From Arcicella rosea (GTDB lineage Bacteria > Bacteroidota > Bacteroidia > Cytophagales > Spirosomataceae), in assembly GCF_040543805.1 (NCBI RefSeq), contig NZ_JBEUMS010000009.1, forward strand, positions 124,001 to 188,000: a DNA stretch of 64,000 nucleotides, in the 5' to 3' direction. Under the pieces are notes generated by a model that was not told the origin of the DNA, did no database searches, and saw nothing but the letters and a program-made list of their open reading frames with translations. Of the stretch, positions 61,997 to 64,000 are shown in pieces. Each line of letters starts with the position of its first letter. Position 1 is the first letter of the stretch. A program made the translations under genes and the position numbers.

Positions 61997-64000
61997 ATGA
62001 AAAAAGTTACTACCCTTATTGCCGTGGTTGTGCTGAGTTTTATCTCAGGCTTTTCGGTGATGGCTCAAGAAGATTTGAGCAAAAAACTTCTACCAATGGA
62101 TCCTAAAGTAAAAACAGGAATCCTTCCAAATGGACTTAAGTATTATATCATGAAAAACGCTGAACCTAAAAATAGGGCTCAATTGCGTTTAATGGTAAAA
62201 GCGGGTTCTATTTTGGAAAATGACGAACAACAAGGCTTGGCGCACTTCATGGAACACATGAATTTTAACGGAACGAAAAATTTCCCGAAGAATGAATTAG
62301 TTAATTTTCTTCAAAAATCGGGTGTTCGTTTTGGAGCAGATTTGAATGCTTATACTGGTTTCGATGAAACGGTTTATATGTTGCCCGTTCCGACAGATTC
62401 TATCGAAGTATTCAAAAAAGGAATGCAAATTTTGGAAGATTGGGCACATAATGCTACGCTTGAAGCGTCAGAAATTGATAAAGAAAGAGGAGTAGTTTTG
62501 GAAGAATCACGTACTGGAAAAGGAGCGCAAGCACGTATGCGTGATAAGTTTTTCCCGATTATTCTTAAAAATTCGCAATACGCCAAACGCTTGCCGATTG
62601 GGAAAGATGACATCTTGAAGAATTTCAAATACGATGTTTTAAAACAATTTCATCAAGATTTTTATCGACCAAATTTAGAAGCCGTTGCTGTAGTGGGTGA
62701 TGTAGATGTAGCGATGGTCGAGAAAATGATTATTGAAAAATTTAGCGGTATTCAGAATCCTGCCAACGAAAAGCCAAGAACAAAATATAGAATTGAGCTT
62801 ACTGGCGGAACAGACGTAGCCATCATTACTGACCCAGAACAGCCTAATACGATTGTGCAGATTATGCACAAACAAGAAAAACGCAAAGACGTTACTTATC
62901 AAGACCGTCGTGATGGAATGGTTCGTTCATTGTTCAATCAAATGCTTTCGGCTCGTATTCAAGAGCTTACTCAAAAAGCTGATCCTCCTTTTCAATTTGG
63001 TTATGCGGGTTACGGTGGTTTCTTAGGTAATTTGGATGCTTTCAATTCGGTGGTTGTAGCAAAAGGTGGAAATGTTGAAAAAGGCTTAAAGGCGATTTTA
63101 GAAGAAGTAGCTCGTGCGAAGAAATTTGGGTTTACTGCTTCTGAATTACAAAGAGCTAAAACACAATATATGGTTGGACAAGAACAAGCTTTCAAAGAAA
63201 AAGACAAAACTGATTCGGAAGGATTGATTGAAGGTTTGGTGGGAGCTTTCTTGGAAGATGAAAACCTTACTTCAACAGAATTTAGCTATGAATTTACTAA
63301 GCAATATTTAGAAGGCGTAAAGCTTGAAGAAGTAAATGCTTTAGGTAATTTATTGATTACAGAAGATAATCGTGCGGTGATTTTGATGGCTCCAGAAAAA
63401 GACAAAGCCACTTTGCCTACAGAAGCACAAATCAGAGAATGGTTGAATGGAACTGGAAAAGACGTAACAGCTTATGTTGACCAAACCGTTGATAAACCTT
63501 TGATTGCGAAATTACCAACAGGTTCTAAAGTAATTGCTACCAAACAAATTCCAGAAGTAGGGCTTACAGAGTTTACTTTTGCGAATGGTGTAAAAGCTGT
63601 TTTGAAACCAACAGATTTTAAAAATGATGAAATCTTGATTGGCGGTTATAGTTTTGGCGGAACTAATTTGTACGGAGACAAAGATGCTGACAATGCAAGA
63701 GTAGCCTCTACAATTGCTTCGATTAGTGGTTTGGGAGAATTCTCAACTGTAAATCTTCGTAAAATGATGACGGGGAAAGTAGCGAGAATTAGTCCATATA
63801 TTACAGGAATAAGTGAAAATATCACAGGTTCAAGTAGTCCAAAAGATTTTGAAACGGCTTTACAAATGTTGTACAGTTACTTCACACAACCACGTTTTGA
63901 TGCCGATGTAGTGAAAGGCTTTTTAGCAAATCAACGTGACAATTTGATTAGTCAGCAAAAAACTTTGACACCAGAAAAAGTATATGGTGATTCGCTCAAT
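61997..64000 (+). CDS. secreted M16 family zinc peptidase (3' end outside window)
   Basis: Insulinase/pitrilysin-family metalloprotease, 668 residues visible and still open at the window edge; relatives of the PqqL type are about 930 aa. Signal peptide MKKVTTLIAVVVLSFISGFSVMAQ. The inverted zinc motif is H83-FM-E86-H87 in GLAHFMEHMNF, and the distal zinc Glu falls in EIDKERGVVLEESRT. A second, inactive M16 repeat begins around LTEFTFANGVKAVLKPT. Periplasmic peptide degradation is likely. It reads away from eutB and has its own promoter. Confidence 0.93.
   Translation, partial: MKKVTTLIAVVVLSFISGFSVMAQEDLSKKLLPMDPKVKTGILPNGLKYYIMKNAEPKNRAQLRLMVKAGSILENDEQQGLAHFMEHMNFNGTKNFPKNELVNFLQKSGVRFGADLNAYTGFDETVYMLPVPTDSIEVFKKGMQILEDWAHNATLEASEIDKERGVVLEESRTGKGAQARMRDKFFPIILKNSQYAKRLPIGKDDILKNFKYDVLKQFHQDFYRPNLEAVAVVGDVDVAMVEKMIIEKFSGIQNPANEKPRTKYRIELTGGTDVAIITDPEQPNTIVQIMHKQEKRKDVTYQDRRDGMVRSLFNQMLSARIQELTQKADPPFQFGYAGYGGFLGNLDAFNSVVVAKGGNVEKGLKAILEEVARAKKFGFTASELQRAKTQYMVGQEQAFKEKDKTDSEGLIEGLVGAFLEDENLTSTEFSYEFTKQYLEGVKLEEVNALGNLLITEDNRAVILMAPEKDKATLPTEAQIREWLNGTGKDVTAYVDQTVDKPLIAKLPTGSKVIATKQIPEVGLTEFTFANGVKAVLKPTDFKNDEILIGGYSFGGTNLYGDKDADNARVASTIASISGLGEFSTVNLRKMMTGKVARISPYITGISENITGSSSPKDFETALQMLYSYFTQPRFDADVVKGFLANQRDNLISQQKTLTPEKVYGDSLN

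Overview
The window reads as chromosome of a Bacteroidota bacterium, most likely of the order Cytophagales (inference). Coding sequence is AT-rich and Shine-Dalgarno sites are mostly absent. Several promoters fit the Bacteroidota pattern TTG-N19/21-TAnnTTTG. The gene content is typical of the group: DUF2807, DUF4301, TAnnTTTG-driven dksA, group II PcrB, M14/M16 exopeptidases, and an ECF sigma factor beside a sigma-linked beta-barrel protein. No rRNA, tRNA, transposase, integrase or CRISPR array was recognised.

Layout. 1-9.3 kb: uvrA (5' end outside the window), an MFS permease, an NtrC-type regulator, anmK, a secreted DUF2807 protein and a MORN-repeat protein. 9.4-20.9 kb: fcl, a NeuD-like acyltransferase, an M14 peptidase, a CLC-type transporter, YceI and pirin, DUF4301, an amidohydrolase, a SIMPL protein and a GH105 hydrolase. 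21-33.9 kb: GH36 alpha-galactosidase, the likely NtrB-type partner kinase, an M20 peptidase, two sugar/organic-acid MFS transporters, a molybdopterin oxidoreductase, an FMN reductase, a Dabb protein, an alpha/beta hydrolase and an orphan type III polyketide synthase. 33.9-50 kb: an ECF sigma factor with a putative dual-membrane anti-sigma protein, psd, a cytochrome/VCBS lipoprotein, asd, 5-formyl-THF cyclo-ligase, an M14 peptidase, dksA-like, gdhA, pcrB, two small envelope proteins, and a divergent mntH/mntR pair with a DtxR-like palindrome. A candidate minus-strand small RNA abuts the 3' end of mntR.

50-61.8 kb is the most interesting part. The ethanolamine ammonia-lyase genes eutC and eutB, normally neighbours, are separated by about 9.5 kb. 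That insert carries a compact five-gene minus-strand operon: P-loop NTPase-TIR, a protein with one clear and one degenerate TIR-like domain, a stand-alone SLOG-like protein, a TIR protein with one membrane segment, and an exported protein with about 19 WD40-like blades. Behind the operon lie a 42-bp-period repeat array and a broken gene. The operon looks like an NAD- or nucleotide-signalling conflict (immunity) system with a periplasmic sensor, related in logic to Thoeris but with a different composition. The window ends inside an M16 peptidase gene with a near-ideal promoter.

Intergenic spacers are unusually patterned: palindromic dispersed elements with terminal inverted repeats, two independent arrays of 42-bp period, an 8-bp microsatellite, and recurring words such as AATCACTA and TTTTGAGTG that often form terminator-like hairpins between convergent genes.
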